A stretch of 5,933 bases of DNA from Clostridiales bacterium (GTDB lineage Bacteria; Bacillota; Clostridia; Oscillospirales; Oscillospiraceae), in the NCBI GenBank assembly GCA_012516225.1, contig JAAYWX010000253.1:1-5933 (forward strand). The letters run 5' to 3'. A program made the translations under genes and the position numbers. Position 1 is the first letter of the stretch, and each line of letters begins with the position of its first letter. Positions 5,904 through 5,933 of this stretch are shown here, one piece after another. The notes under the pieces were generated by a model. The model was not told the DNA's origin, did no database searches, and saw nothing but the letters and a program-made list of their open reading frames with translations.

Positions 5904-5933
5904 CTGCCAAAATTATATCACAGAGGTGCAGGA
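5899..5933 (+). CDS. Start of an unidentified gene, cut by the window edge
   Basis: A GTG at 5899 has a near-perfect AAGGAGG (5883-5889), 9 nt upstream, the strongest ribosome binding site in the window. Only 11 complete codons are visible, encoding (M)DCQNYITEVQ. I do not recognise the protein. The frame is open from the TAG at about 5850. The other two forward frames are also open here, so the coding call rests on the ribosome binding site. The position just after a truncated gene would suit an inserted element, but no transposase motif can be seen in so few residues. Confidence 0.4.
   Translation, partial: MDCQNYITEVQ

Overview
The window reads as a piece of a low-to-moderate-GC Firmicutes chromosome, most probably a Clostridia relative. 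The support is indirect: strong AGGAGG-type ribosome binding sites with frequent TTG/GTG starts, sigma-A type promoters, a YugP-type zinc metallopeptidase, a clostridial-style WYL regulator and a PHP domain that resembles Gram-positive PolC. All recognisable genes lie on the + strand. No rRNA, tRNA, CRISPR array or complete insertion sequence is visible.

Layout. Positions 1-307 hold no convincing gene, only terminator-like hairpins and T-tracts. A doubtful 36-codon ORF (308-418) overlaps the promoter (363-391) of the first solid gene, an intact ADP-ribosylglycohydrolase (474-1355). A well-formed promoter (1391-1419) with a palindrome over its start point then drives a WYL-domain transcriptional regulator (1457-2461). 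Next comes a long broken gene (about 2629-4400). It encodes internalin-like leucine-rich repeats joined to a PHP domain most like the PHP part of the replicative polymerase PolC, without the exonuclease or polymerase parts. It carries one in-frame TGA (2905) and one -1 frameshift (near 3830), and several expected PHP metal ligands are replaced. A YugP-family membrane metallopeptidase (4556-5305) follows. It overlaps by 32 nt a gene (5274-5798) that looks like a uracil-DNA-glycosylase-superfamily relative lacking its C-terminal end. The last 135 bases appear to lead into another gene (GTG start at 5899, strong Shine-Dalgarno) whose start lies in one arm of a long-range inverted repeat.

How the genes relate. 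There is no single obvious operon. The hydrolase and the WYL gene have separate promoters. The YugP and UDG-like genes are probably co-transcribed and translationally coupled. The mix of a WYL regulator, ADP-ribose chemistry, a DNA-repair-like fold and a decayed PHP protein, with more A+T-rich sequence in the 3' part of the UDG-like gene, looks like an accessory, turning-over region rather than a housekeeping operon. The most unusual item is the LRR-PHP protein, an architecture I do not recognise as described.
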